From an uncultured beta proteobacterium (GTDB taxonomy: Bacteria > Pseudomonadota > Gammaproteobacteria > Burkholderiales > Burkholderiaceae_C): a stretch of DNA of 34,171 nt. Below the pieces are notes generated by a model. That model did no database searches. It was not told the origin of the DNA and saw only the letters and a program-made list of their open reading frames with translations. Of the stretch, positions 6,354 through 14,640 are shown piece after piece. Position numbers and translations under genes: made by a program. Position 1 is the first letter of the stretch, and each line of letters opens with the position of its first letter. The stretch spans positions 1 through 34,171 of the forward strand of contig CAINUX010000135.1 of the NCBI GenBank assembly GCA_903853895.1, written 5' to 3'.

Positions 6354-7559
6354 ATGGACTTGGCATTTACCCCTGAAGAGCAGCAATTTCGCGAAGACAT
6401 TCGCACCTGGGTGGGTGCCAACCTGCCCGCCGAGATTGCCCACAAAGTGCACAACGCCCTGCACTTGACGCGTGACGACATGCAGCGCTGGGCCAAGATT
6501 TTGGGCAAAAAAGGCTGGCTCGGTCACGGCTGGCCCAAGGAATTTGGCGGCCCCGGCTGGAACTCGGTGCAAAAACACCTGTTCGAGGAAGAGTGCGCCC
6601 TGGCCGGAGCGCCCCGCGTGGTGCCATTTGGCCCCGTCATGGTGGCCCCGGTGATCATGGCCTTTGGCACACCTGAACAACAACAACGCTTCCTGCCCGG
6701 CATCGCCAGCGGTGAAGTCTGGTGGAGCCAGGGCTATAGCGAACCCGGCTCGGGCTCCGACCTGGCATCCGTCAAGTGCCGCGCCGAACGCCAGGGCAAC
6801 ACTTTCCTGGTCAACGGACAAAAAACCTGGACCACGCTGGGCCAGTACGGCGAGTGGATTTTCTGCTTGGTGCGCACCAGCACCGAGGGCAAGCCGCAGA
6901 CCGGCATCAGCTTCCTGCTGATCGACATGAAGTCCCCCGGCGTCACGGTGCGCCCCATCGTGCTGCTGGACGGCGAGGCTGAAGTCAATGAGGTGTTCTT
7001 CGACAACGTGGTGGTCCCCGCCGAAAACCTGATTGGCGAAGAGAACAAGGGCTGGACCTATGCCAAGCACCTGCTGAGCCATGAGCGCACCAATATTGCC
7101 GACGTGAACCGCGCCAAGCGCGAGCTGGAACGCTTGAAGCGCATTGCCAAAACCGAAGGCCTGTGGGACGACACCCGCTTCCGCGACGAAATCGCCAAGG
7201 TGGAAGTGGACGTGGTGGCATTGGAAATGATGGTGCTGCGTGTGCTGGCCGCCGAGAAGTCGGGCAAGAATTCGCTGGACATTGCCGGCCTGCTCAAGAT
7301 CCGCGGCAGCGAGATCCAGCAACGCTACAGCGAGCTGATGATGCTGGCCGCCGGCCCCTTCGCTCTGCCCCTGATCCGCGAAGCCATGGAGGCCGGCTGG
7401 CAAGGCGACGCCGCCGCCGGCGCCCTGGGCGGATTCCCGGGTGGTGTAGTGGCCAATGCGCCGCTGGCATCGACCTACTTCAACATGCGCAAGACCACCA
7501 TTTACGGTGGATCGAACGAAGTGCAACGAAATATCGTTGCGCAGACAGTTCTGAGCTAG
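6354..7559 (+). CDS. Acyl-CoA dehydrogenase, PimC-like large subunit
   Basis: A 401-residue FAD-dependent acyl-CoA dehydrogenase, which oxidises an acyl-CoA to the trans-2-enoyl-CoA. The three family domains are visible: N-terminal helical (1-120), beta domain with the FAD-contact motif WWSQGYSEPGSGSDLASV (123-140) and GQKTWTT, and C-terminal helical domain ending in YGGSNEVQRNIVAQ. The usual MCAD catalytic Glu (in YEG) is Gly here; E244 in LLSHERTNIA occupies the position of the isovaleryl-CoA-type catalytic base, so the enzyme should be active. ATG 6354 was preferred to the adjacent TTG at 6351 because GGAG at 6342-6345 gives better spacing. It is followed by its partner subunit at 7666. 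The pair resembles pimeloyl-CoA dehydrogenase PimCD, but the true substrate cannot be read from sequence. Confidence 0.92.
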   Translation: MDLAFTPEEQQFREDIRTWVGANLPAEIAHKVHNALHLTRDDMQRWAKILGKKGWLGHGWPKEFGGPGWNSVQKHLFEEECALAGAPRVVPFGPVMVAPVIMAFGTPEQQQRFLPGIASGEVWWSQGYSEPGSGSDLASVKCRAERQGNTFLVNGQKTWTTLGQYGEWIFCLVRTSTEGKPQTGISFLLIDMKSPGVTVRPIVLLDGEAEVNEVFFDNVVVPAENLIGEENKGWTYAKHLLSHERTNIADVNRAKRELERLKRIAKTEGLWDDTRFRDEIAKVEVDVVALEMMVLRVLAAEKSGKNSLDIAGLLKIRGSEIQQRYSELMMLAAGPFALPLIREAMEAGWQGDAAAGALGGFPGGVVANAPLASTYFNMRKTTIYGGSNEVQRNIVAQTVLS

Positions 7560-7609
7560 TCAGCTCAGAACCGCAACGACTTTCGTTTTACGAACAACAC
7601 CGCTCCCCC

Positions 7610-7656
7610 GAGCCCCCTCCGCGAGGGAGCTCCAGCAAGAGCTTCGCTAGATTGAG
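7610..7656 (+). repeat. Hairpin plus AAGAGCTTCG-CTAGATTGAG module between the dehydrogenase subunits
   Basis: GAGCCCCCTC (7610-7619) pairs with GAGGGAGCTC (7623-7632) with one mismatch and a 3-base loop. It is followed by AAGAGCTTCGCTAGATTGAG (7637-7656), ending 9 bases before the next start. The two 10-base halves of this sequence recur, in order but 50 bases apart, before ileS (15695-15764). The hairpin could attenuate transcription or protect the RNA between the two cistrons. Confidence 0.5.
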
Positions 7657-7665
7657 GAGATTGAG

Positions 7666-8781
7666 ATGGATTTTGATTTTTCTGACGACCAGGTACAACT
7701 CGGCGACGCCGTGCGCAAATGGGTGGACAAGGGTTACACCTTCGAGCGCCGCCGCGCTGCCGAAAAGGCAGGCGGCTTTGACCGCGCAGCATGGAACGAA
7801 CTGGCAGAGCTGGGCCTGTGCGGCCTGTATGTGCCCGAAGCCGATGGCGGCCTGGGCATGGGCCCTGTCGAAGGTATGGTGGTCATGGAGGAGCTCGGAC
7901 GCGGCATCGTGCTCGAACCCCTTGCCCAGTCTCTGATCGCCGGCGGCGTGCTGGCCGGATATGCGGACGCCGCCACCAAGGCTTCCTGGCTGCCCAAAAT
8001 CGCCAGTGGCGAAGCCCTGGTGGTGCTGGCCTACCAGGAGCGCGCAGCCCGCTACAAGCTTGATGTGTGCGAGGCAAAAGCCACGCAAGCCCCCGGCGGC
8101 TATGTTTTAAATGCTATAAAAAGTGTAGTACCCGTGGGCGACCAGGCCGATGCCTTCATCGTGCCCGCCAAAATCAACAGCCAGCTGGCGCTGTTCCTGG
8201 TGGAGCGCCAGAGCGCTGGTGTGACCACGCGCGGCTACGGCACGCAGGACGGCAGCCGCGCCGCCGAAGTCAGCCTCAAGAATGCGCCTGCCACGCTGAT
8301 CACCCAGGACGGCTTGACAGCACTGGAGCATGCCGTGGACATTGGCATTGCAGCTGCCTGCGCCGAGGCCGTGGGCGTCATGGACAAGACCATGGCCATC
8401 ACCGCCGAATACATGAACACACGCAAACAATTTGGCGTGGTCATCAGCAGCTTTCAGGCCCTGCGCCACCGCGCCGCCGACATGAAGATGCAACTGGAAC
8501 TGGCCCGCTCCATGAGCTACTACGCCAGCCTTAAATTGAACGCCCCGGCGCCCGAGCGCCGCGCAGCGCTGGCTCGCGCCAAATACCAGCTGGGCACCAG
8601 CATGCGTTATGTGGGCCAGCAAGCGGTGCAACTGCATGGCGGTATCGGCGTGACGGAGGAATACATCGTCAGCCACTACTTCAAGAAGCTCACCCAGCTG
8701 GAAATCACGTTTGGCGACACCCTGCACCACCTGAGTGAAGTCTCAAACCGCATGCAAGACACAGCCGGCGTATTTGCCTGA
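7666..8781 (+). CDS. Acyl-CoA dehydrogenase, PimD-like small subunit
   Basis: A 371-residue acyl-CoA dehydrogenase paralogue, 106 bases after the large subunit and very likely in one operon and one heteromeric enzyme. The N-terminal helical domain carries LGLCGLYVPEADGGLGMGPV (residues 46-65). The C-terminal domain carries YMNTRKQFGVVISSFQALRH and QLHGGIGVTEEYIVSHYFKK, the FAD and dimer contacts. In the beta domain the expected long FAD-binding Ser/Thr motif is degenerate, as is normal for the small subunit. At the YEG position it has FGD, and an ALEHAVD glutamate lies at the alternative base position. Codons 146-153 (around 8103-8130, GYVLNAIKSVV) are abruptly AT-rich (tta, aat, ata, gta), likely part of a dispersed repeat. 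A perfect 18-bp hairpin follows the stop. Confidence 0.9.
   Translation: MDFDFSDDQVQLGDAVRKWVDKGYTFERRRAAEKAGGFDRAAWNELAELGLCGLYVPEADGGLGMGPVEGMVVMEELGRGIVLEPLAQSLIAGGVLAGYADAATKASWLPKIASGEALVVLAYQERAARYKLDVCEAKATQAPGGYVLNAIKSVVPVGDQADAFIVPAKINSQLALFLVERQSAGVTTRGYGTQDGSRAAEVSLKNAPATLITQDGLTALEHAVDIGIAAACAEAVGVMDKTMAITAEYMNTRKQFGVVISSFQALRHRAADMKMQLELARSMSYYASLKLNAPAPERRAALARAKYQLGTSMRYVGQQAVQLHGGIGVTEEYIVSHYFKKLTQLEITFGDTLHHLSEVSNRMQDTAGVFA
8100..8135 (+). repeat. Possible partial copy of the dispersed CTAGCCCTC repeat
   Basis: TGCTATAAAAAGTGTAGTA (about 8112-8130) is AT-rich inside a GC-rich gene and aligns with one end of the repeat copy at 18511 (TGCTATTGATTTGGTAGTG), with the same TGCTAT, 6-base spacer and GTAGT. 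The CTAGCCCTC part is missing. It is read in frame within the small acyl-CoA dehydrogenase subunit. Confidence 0.3.
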
Positions 8782-8804
8782 CGAAAAACCGCACTGCGGC
8801 CGAC

Positions 8805-8843
8805 AAGAAGGGCCCTCCATCACTATGATGGAGGGCCCTTCTT
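8805..8843 (+). terminator. Perfect 18-bp hairpin terminator after the acyl-CoA dehydrogenase operon
   Basis: AAGAAGGGCCCTCCATCA (8805-8822) and its exact complement (8826-8843) flank the 3-base loop CTA. It sits 23 bases after the stop. The stem starts with A residues and ends with a T-containing stretch (CTTCTTGCTTCTTG), so it can act in either direction, though only the plus-strand operon needs it. Confidence 0.85.
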
Positions 8844-8858
8844 GCTTCTTGACCAATC

Positions 8859-9725
8859 ATGCGCACCGTATGCTGCACGCTTGCACTGATTCTTACCCTG
8901 CACAACGCCATGGCCATTGATCTAACCACGCTCTGGGACTTCAGCAAACCCGAAGCCAGCGAAGCACGGTTTCGCGCGGCACTGAATGGCGCGTCGCAAG
9001 ACGAGGCCTTCATCCTGCAAACCCAGATCGCTCGCACGCTTGGCCTGCGAAAGCAATTCGACTCTGCCCGCGAGACGCTTGCCTCGCTCGAACCCCGTTT
9101 GTCGGGTGCCAGTGCAGAAGCGCAGGTGCGCTACCACCTGGAGCTGGGGCGCAGCCTTGAGTCCGCGACCCACCCTCCTGACAATCCACCTGCAAACCGG
9201 GAGGCCGCACGCAACCATTTCATGCAAGCCTTCTCGCTGGCGCAAAGTGCGGCGTTGGACTACCTTGCCATCGATGCCCTGCACATGATGCCCTTCGTCG
9301 ACACCGAACCCGCACAACAACTCGCGTGGAATGAAAAGGCTATTCGCTATATGGAGCAGTCCACGCAACCCGATGCCAAACGCTGGGAGGCCTCACTGCG
9401 CAATAACGTAGGCTATGCCAGGCATTTGGCAGGCGACTATGGCGAAGCACTGCGCCAGTACCAACTGTCATTGGCGGCGCACGAGCGTGCGGGCAACGCC
9501 AGCAGCGTGCGCATTGCCCACTGGATGATCGCCAGCACTTACCGCGCCCAGAAGCGCTTTGATGAGGCCATCGCCATCCAGCTGCGTCTGGAGCGGGAGT
9601 GGGCTGCAGCGGGTGAACCCGACCCCTATGTTTTTGAAGAGCTCGAACACCTGTATCGTGCCACCAACGACGAGGAAAAGGCCAACCTGTACCAGGCCAA
9701 ACTGAAAGCACACACTCCTCAGTGA
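8859..9725 (+). CDS. Secreted TPR-repeat protein
   Basis: A 288-residue protein with a signal peptide (cleavage likely after AMA, residue 19). The mature part is all-helical and built of tetratricopeptide-like repeats: clear units are LRNNVGYARHLAGDYGEALR with YQLSLAAHERAG (about 185-215), HWMIASTYRAQKRFDEAIAI (about 222-241) and a terminal one ending EKANLYQAKLKA. Earlier repeats (about 50-160) are degenerate. TPR folds mediate protein-protein binding; the partner is unknown. The location is probably periplasmic. It starts 15 bases after the preceding terminator hairpin and lies 44 bases before the phosphofructokinase gene in the same direction, so the two may be co-transcribed. Confidence 0.75.
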   Translation: MRTVCCTLALILTLHNAMAIDLTTLWDFSKPEASEARFRAALNGASQDEAFILQTQIARTLGLRKQFDSARETLASLEPRLSGASAEAQVRYHLELGRSLESATHPPDNPPANREAARNHFMQAFSLAQSAALDYLAIDALHMMPFVDTEPAQQLAWNEKAIRYMEQSTQPDAKRWEASLRNNVGYARHLAGDYGEALRQYQLSLAAHERAGNASSVRIAHWMIASTYRAQKRFDEAIAIQLRLEREWAAAGEPDPYVFEELEHLYRATNDEEKANLYQAKLKAHTPQ

Positions 9726-9769
9726 TACGATGGTTTTCGGTACGTGAACCCGAACACACAGGACACACT

Positions 9770-10987
9770 ATGGCATCCGGAAAAATCTTGGTAGCGCAAG
9801 GTGGCGGCCCTACCGCCGTCATCAACCAGTCGCTGGTCGGCGTGGCGCTGGAGGCGCGGCGCTTTCGTGACATTGAGCATGTATACGGTGCGCGCCATGG
9901 CGTGCGCGGCATCATCAATGAAGACTTTGTGCACCTGACCCAGGAGACCAGCCATAACCTGGAAATGGTGGCCAATACGCCGTCCAGCGCACTGGGTTCG
10001 ACACGCGACAAGCCCGACATCCAGTATTGCCAGGAAATCTTCAAGGTGCTGCAGGCGCACGAGATCGGGCACTTCTTCTACATCGGCGGCAACGACTCGT
10101 CGGACACGGTGCGCATCGTCAGCGAAGAAGCGCAGAAAGCCCGCTACCCGCTGCGCTGCATCCACATTCCCAAGACCATCGACAACGATTTGGTCGGCAA
10201 TGACCACACCCCAGGTTTTCCGTCGGCCGCCCGCTTTGTGGCCCAGGCTTTTGCGGGTGCAAACCTCGACAACGCTGCCCTGCCCGGTGTCTATGTCGCG
10301 GTCGTCATGGGCCGCCACGCTGGCTTTCTGACGGCCGCCTCCGCTCTGGGCAAGAAGTTTTCTGATGACGGCCCCCATCTGATTTACATGCCGGAACGCA
10401 CCTTCGATCTGAACCGCTTTCTGGCCGATGTGAAGGCCACCTATGACCGGCTGGGGCGTTGCGTGATTGCCGTGTCCGAAGGCATCCACGATGCGTCGGG
10501 GGCGCCCATTGCCGCCCAGTTGGCCAAAGACCTGGAACACGATGCCCACGGCAACCTGCAGCTCTCCGGCAGTGGCGCATTGGCCGACCTGCTGTGCGAA
10601 GAGATCAAGAGCAAGCTCGGCATCAAACGCGTGCGCGGTGACACGCTGGGCTACCTGCAACGCTCGTTCATTGGCTGCGTGTCCGATGTGGACCAACGCG
10701 AGGCCCGTGAGGTTGGCGAGAAGGCGGTGCAATTTGCGATGTGGGGCACCCGCGATGGCTCAGTTGCCATCAAGCGCACCGGTTTTTACTCGGTCGATTA
10801 CGAGCTGCTACCGTTGGACGCGGTGGCGGGCAAAACCCGCGTCATGGAAGATGCCTTCATCACGCCCAACGGCACCGATGTGACCGATGCTTTCAGGCTC
10901 TACTTACGGCCCCTGCTGGGCTCCGGCATGCCTGACGCCTTCCGGCTGCGCACAAACCCGGTGGCCAAGGTGCTGCGACCCGGCTGA
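9770..10987 (+). CDS. Pyrophosphate-dependent-type 6-phosphofructokinase
   Basis: A 405-residue phosphofructokinase-family enzyme that interconverts fructose 6-phosphate and fructose 1,6-bisphosphate in the cytoplasm. The phosphoryl-donor loop is AQGGGPTAVINQS (residues 9-21). The donor-site motif GGNDSSDT (106-113) has Asp where ATP-dependent enzymes have Gly, and PKTIDND (134-140) has Lys before TID; both are markers of the PPi-dependent type. D138 is the catalytic base position. MGRHAGFL is the sugar-phosphate site. The first Asp of the usual GGDDS is Asn here. The start was set to ATG 9770 (MASGKILVAQGG), which follows AGGA at proper spacing; a frame opening at 9722 overlaps the TPR stop and has no family similarity. 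PPi use makes the step reversible, allowing gluconeogenic flux. Confidence 0.9.
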   Translation: MASGKILVAQGGGPTAVINQSLVGVALEARRFRDIEHVYGARHGVRGIINEDFVHLTQETSHNLEMVANTPSSALGSTRDKPDIQYCQEIFKVLQAHEIGHFFYIGGNDSSDTVRIVSEEAQKARYPLRCIHIPKTIDNDLVGNDHTPGFPSAARFVAQAFAGANLDNAALPGVYVAVVMGRHAGFLTAASALGKKFSDDGPHLIYMPERTFDLNRFLADVKATYDRLGRCVIAVSEGIHDASGAPIAAQLAKDLEHDAHGNLQLSGSGALADLLCEEIKSKLGIKRVRGDTLGYLQRSFIGCVSDVDQREAREVGEKAVQFAMWGTRDGSVAIKRTGFYSVDYELLPLDAVAGKTRVMEDAFITPNGTDVTDAFRLYLRPLLGSGMPDAFRLRTNPVAKVLRPG

Positions 10988-11004
10988 CACATTTGAAGGT
11001 GCGC

Positions 11005-11062
11005 GCAATGGGCAAATCCCATTGCATTGCCAAACTGCCCTGCCGGGGCGGGCCCTCTTTTT
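11005..11062 (+). terminator. Hairpins after the phosphofructokinase gene
   Basis: A perfect 8-base stem (11005-11012 with 11018-11025, loop CAAAT) is followed by a second hairpin (GCCC 11037-11040 / GGGC 11050-11053, extended by GCC/GGC with one bulge) that runs into CCTCTTTTTG. The second is the likely rho-independent terminator. Confidence 0.55.
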
Positions 11063-11086
11063 GTCACGCGCCCCGACAGGTGTTTG

Positions 11087-11293
11087 CTACTTGGCTGGTG
11101 GTGGAACAACCACAATCGGCGAACCACCTCCACCGGTAATACCAGTATTGCCTGTGTTTCCAGTTGCGCCCTGAGCGCCGGTATAACCGGTGTCACCGGT
11201 GTCACCGGTGGCGCCTTGCGGCCCCATGGGGCCAGTACATGCGCCCAGGCCGACCAGGGATACCAGCAAAACAGAAGGTATTGCAAATTTCAT
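11087..11293 (-). CDS. Tiny collagen-like lipoprotein
   Basis: A 68-residue protein. Residues 1-18 are a lipoprotein signal peptide ending in the lipobox LGAC; Cys19 would be lipidated and anchor the protein in a membrane. The mature chain starts TGPMGPQGATGDTGDTGYTG and consists of about 12-13 collagen-type Gly-X-Y triplets, rich in Thr and Asp/Asn at Y and X, ending with a proline-rich tail (PIVVVPPPAK). Gly-X-Y runs of this type can form trimeric triple helices, though this one is very short. ATG 11291-11293 follows AGAGGA at about 6 bases; an upstream in-frame start has no such signal. It is convergent with the phosphofructokinase gene. Function unknown. Confidence 0.8.
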   Translation of the reverse strand: MKFAIPSVLLVSLVGLGACTGPMGPQGATGDTGDTGYTGAQGATGNTGNTGITGGGGSPIVVVPPPAK

Positions 11294-11381
11294 GGTAGAT
11301 CCTCTTAGGTTGTCCGCGTCCGATACAGATCGCATACCCACACTGGGAGATCCTGCCGCCTAGCAGGCTGTCCGCCAGCAC

Positions 11382-13712
11382 TTACGCGGCCAGCTGCAGA
11401 TCGTTGCCAACCAAGATTTTGTCCAGCGCACGCCCGACGATGGCTTCGCTATCGAGTACACGCATGCGTCCCCCGCGCAGCATCGCCGCCACTTCGCGTT
11501 CGGAGCGAACAAAGGCATCAAAGCCGTCGCGATTGGTGAACAGCAGGCGTGTGCGCATGGGACTCACCCAGCTCAGTTTGCTGCGAATGGAGGTACCCGG
11601 CTCGATCGATACCTCAAACCACATGCCACGCTGAAACGCCTGTGCCTGAGCGTCATAGGTATCCAGCGATCCAAACTGGCGCGCAGCGCGGCGTTCGTCA
11701 AGCTGCTGCATGGCGACCTGCCCCTCGCGGTTCTCCAGTGCGGCCGAACCGGTGTCCAGCGGCATGGATTGCGTCAGGCGGATAGCCAGCGTGTGGGTAG
11801 AGATCAGCCGGCGCGTAAACGTGGCACGGGGCTTACCGTTCCACTCAATGGTGTCCAGGCCGGCATTGAGGTGGCGCACCATGTCGGGCAATATTGCAAC
11901 CAGCTCGCGCCGTTCGTCGGAGGATGTCTTGGGTTGTATGGACCAGATCAACTGCTCCATCGTCTTGGTGGCTTGCGCATAGTTGGCTTCGCGGGTGGTC
12001 TCGTCCATCCAGGCACGGGCCATCACTTCGCGCCACTGGGTAGTCAAAAACGGTAGCAAGAAGGGAGAAACTTCCTGTTGGCCTGACAGTGCCTGGATGC
12101 GCTCATGGATCAGCTCGTCGGCCTGCTCCAGTGCATGCTCCCAGGCCTCGCCCTTGTGCTCCTTTTGCGCGACCGGCTCTACCCGGATTTGTGCCTGCTG
12201 CTCGGACTCAAACAGAAACTCGGTAAATTCCCGCAACAGGTCTACAAACAGGGCAAGGTCGTCTTCAAACTCGGTCAACACCCGCTGCACCGTGTGCTCT
12301 ATGCGCTGGTAGAGGGGGTCCTGTTCTCCCTTGTCCGGGGCCCAGGCCACCGAGGCCCCCGCCAGCGTGTCCACCAGGCGGCGCGCAGGGTGCTGGTCGG
12401 ACAGGAAAAAGTCGCGGTCGATCATGGCCGCCTTGAGCACCGGGATCTGCAGTCGCCCGATGATGAATTTCATCTGGATCGGTATCGCCTGGTCGGCAAA
12501 CACGAAGTCAAACACCTCGGCCAGCGCATCCACGGTGCCACGGTCAAGCTCCGGGGCATGGCGGATCTCGTCGCGGTCGCGCATCTGGCGCAGCACGTTG
12601 TGCCCGCCCAGATCCTGGCCTTCAGACCACTGCTGCGGGCCCGCCGCACTGGCTCCTGCCTGCAGATTGCCCAGGTAGCCCATCAACGCCGGGCTGGCTT
12701 CGGCAAAATTGGGGCGCGTCGGGATTTCGCTGTCACTGTCGGTATCCACCGGATTCTGTGGGTTACCGCTGCTGCGTGCACCCAATCCCAGGCGTTGCAA
12801 AAACTGACGGGCGTGCGCAGCAACGGTGCGCCCCGCGTTGTCCAGCGACGACCAGGCAGAACGCTGCCCTCCGTCGCCGTGCGCCAAGCCTGCCCGGACC
12901 GACTCACCCGCGCCCAAGGGTGCCGGTCGGGACTGCAGGGGCGCGTTGCCGCTGTTGCCAGTGGACGCCGGTGTCAACGGCGCGTGGGCGCTGTTGCCAT
13001 GCTTGATGCGCATCGTGCGCTGGGCCGGCACACCGGCCTTGACCAGGGTTTCGTTTAACTCGGTATACAGCGGCGCCAGATCCAGCCATGAGCTGGGGGC
13101 CAGTGACTGGACCAGATCCACCGTAGCCTGGGGATCGAGCTCACATTGGTCCCACGCGGTGGCAAAGGCACGCAGCAGTACCAGCGGTTGAAACGGGTTG
13201 TCGTGCAGGGAACTGCTTTCGCGTCCGAATAGCACGCTGAGACGCTGAGTGAGCGGCTCCAGAGTGGATTCATAGCGTGCACCGAAACGTTGCGCAATGC
13301 GGTCCAGCAGCAGAACACGTTCGACCTCACCCACGTCGAGCAAACTCAAGCTCATGCCGCTCAGCCCAGCGTCGTTGGCGTTGGGTCGGGCAGGTTGCAA
13401 GTGTGAAGGCAGGATCGTCGCCAACTCTTCGCTCATTTCGTCGGCAAGGGCCTTTTGCAAGGCTCGGTTGAACTGGGCTGCATACTTGCCCAGCAACAGG
13501 TGAGCAGAGCGCAGGTTTTGCCCCTGTCCCAAGGCGGGTTTGTCATCCACCAGCGCCATCAGCCGATCGCGCACCAAGGTCAGCGTCTGGGTCTCTCGCT
13601 CGGCGAAATAGGCCAGCGTCTGGGCAATCAGCATGCGTGCCAGCCGCACCGCCTGGCTAGGCGGCGCGGTGCCATTGGGTCTGCCAGGTGGAATGGGGTG
13701 TTCGCGATTCAC
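11382..13712 (-). CDS. DUF1631 family protein
   Basis: A 776-residue soluble, mainly helical protein of the DUF1631 family found in beta- and gammaproteobacteria; homologues are sometimes wrongly labelled thymidine phosphorylase. The N-terminal part contains LLLGKYAAQFNRALQKALAD, typical of the family. A low-complexity Gly/Ser/Pro/Arg linker (about 250-345) separates it from a long helical region (DRDFFLSDQHPARRLVDTLA near residue 440 is a strong family signature). The last 100 residues form a beta-rich module (GMWFEVSIEPGTSIRSKLSW, then SPMRTRLLFTNRDGFDAF), similar in pattern to PilZ domains. Binding of c-di-GMP is only a suggestion, because the RxxxR motif of PilZ is not evident. It lies downstream of the HNH gene on the same strand, with 195 bases between. 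Confidence 0.85.
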   Translation of the reverse strand: MNREHPIPPGRPNGTAPPSQAVRLARMLIAQTLAYFAERETQTLTLVRDRLMALVDDKPALGQGQNLRSAHLLLGKYAAQFNRALQKALADEMSEELATILPSHLQPARPNANDAGLSGMSLSLLDVGEVERVLLLDRIAQRFGARYESTLEPLTQRLSVLFGRESSSLHDNPFQPLVLLRAFATAWDQCELDPQATVDLVQSLAPSSWLDLAPLYTELNETLVKAGVPAQRTMRIKHGNSAHAPLTPASTGNSGNAPLQSRPAPLGAGESVRAGLAHGDGGQRSAWSSLDNAGRTVAAHARQFLQRLGLGARSSGNPQNPVDTDSDSEIPTRPNFAEASPALMGYLGNLQAGASAAGPQQWSEGQDLGGHNVLRQMRDRDEIRHAPELDRGTVDALAEVFDFVFADQAIPIQMKFIIGRLQIPVLKAAMIDRDFFLSDQHPARRLVDTLAGASVAWAPDKGEQDPLYQRIEHTVQRVLTEFEDDLALFVDLLREFTEFLFESEQQAQIRVEPVAQKEHKGEAWEHALEQADELIHERIQALSGQQEVSPFLLPFLTTQWREVMARAWMDETTREANYAQATKTMEQLIWSIQPKTSSDERRELVAILPDMVRHLNAGLDTIEWNGKPRATFTRRLISTHTLAIRLTQSMPLDTGSAALENREGQVAMQQLDERRAARQFGSLDTYDAQAQAFQRGMWFEVSIEPGTSIRSKLSWVSPMRTRLLFTNRDGFDAFVRSEREVAAMLRGGRMRVLDSEAIVGRALDKILVGNDLQLAA

Positions 13713-13907
13713 GGTAAAACTTGAGAAAAATCAGATAAGTGCCCGCAGGCGCGCACTTGAACAAGAAGGATTGGAACTACCTGAAGATTGTGGTTCATTT
13801 CTCTTTCAAGACGAACCGCTTCGATCAGCATCGCGCGTATTTAGGTCGCGTTTTGGCCGCAAAAGAAGTAAGGAATTGTAACGAGCGGAGCCTTTCAGGC
13901 CCCTTGA
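13713..13907. other. Intergenic region between HNH and DUF1631 genes
   Basis: This stretch holds the presumed DUF1631 promoter. AAGTGC (13737-13742) and GCACTT (13753-13758) form a small inverted repeat. A plus-strand frame from GTG 13739 reads LNKKDWNYLKIVVHFSFKTN before running antisense into the HNH gene; it looks somewhat protein-like but has no good start or stop, so it was not called a gene. Confidence 0.4.
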
Positions 13908-14465
13908 TCAGACGAGGAGTCGCGAAGACTTCGGCACGTGGGCGATCAGGAACTCCATCTGGTCAGCAAGGATGCGGCGGTTGCGCAGGATAAAGTCTTC
14001 CCACAGGCTGGGCACATACGGCGCGTACAGCAGCGGCATGTGGGCCTGCTCGGGCGTGCGATGGCTTTTACGGTGGTTGCACGGCTTGCAGGCGGTCACC
14101 ACATTCATCCAGGTGTCCACACCCTTTTGGGCAAACGGAATGATGTGCTCACGCGTCAGGTCGTGTTCATGAAAACGCTGCCCGCAATAGGCGCACACGT
14201 TGCGGTCTCGGTCAAACAACTTGCCATTGGTCAAACCCGGGCGCAGATTGAACGGATTGATGTTGGGCACGCCGCGCGTGCCGATGATGCTGTTGACGCG
14301 GATGATGGATTGCAAACCCGTGACCGCATTGTGTCCGCCATGGAACACCGCCACTTCGCCACCTGACTCCCAGCGCACCTCGTCGGACGCGTAGTGAATC
14401 ACGGCCTGCTCCAGCGAAATCCATGACTGCGGCAGCCCCTGGGCTGACAATTTCAAGACTTTCAA
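13908..14465 (-). CDS. HNH endonuclease family protein
   Basis: A 185-residue protein with a C-terminal HNH nuclease domain. The zinc pairs are CAYCG and CKPCNHRK, and between them LTREHIIPFAQKG supplies the metal-binding and catalytic His pair, with the final Asn/His in CNHRKSH. The N-terminal part (KVLKLSAQGLPQSWISLEQA) is shared by a conserved family in Burkholderiales that is neither a restriction enzyme nor an intron protein by context. The start was set at TTG 14465: AGGAGG lies 7 bases upstream, and no ATG in frame fits the family start. DNA cleavage is inferred from the motif. It is divergent from ribF. Confidence 0.85.
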   Translation of the reverse strand: MKVLKLSAQGLPQSWISLEQAVIHYASDEVRWESGGEVAVFHGGHNAVTGLQSIIRVNSIIGTRGVPNINPFNLRPGLTNGKLFDRDRNVCAYCGQRFHEHDLTREHIIPFAQKGVDTWMNVVTACKPCNHRKSHRTPEQAHMPLLYAPYVPSLWEDFILRNRRILADQMEFLIAHVPKSSRLLV

Positions 14466-14640
14466 AACACACCCTCCTGAAACGGTTAAATCAACCACCC
14501 ATCAGAAATGCACATCTCTGCAGCCCTGCACCAGTGGAACCGGCGCGCTGCTACGTCACAATATACCCTCTTTCTGTGACAAATTGGCTTCAGGTGCCGA
14601 CAACCCGAGCACCGCCTGCTATCAAAAAGATAACAAATTC

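Noticed and set aside
6348-7526. Open frame of 392 codons opposite the large acyl-CoA dehydrogenase
   Set aside because: Shadow of a clear gene; composition biased and no family features.
11101-11240. Repetitive ACCGGT/CACCGG pattern that could suggest a tandem DNA repeat or CRISPR-like array
   Set aside because: The periodicity is 9 or fewer bases and is explained by Gly-X-Y codons of the collagen-like lipoprotein on the minus strand.
13739-13993. ORF from GTG 13739 reading LNKKDWNYLKIVVHF
   Set aside because: Partly protein-like, but it runs antisense into the HNH gene, has no ribosome-binding site and no recognised family.
13908-14465. HNH gene as a homing endonuclease or restriction enzyme
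   Set aside because: There is no intron, intein or methylase beside it, and it belongs to a conserved chromosomal family next to ribF; a mobile or defence role is not supported.
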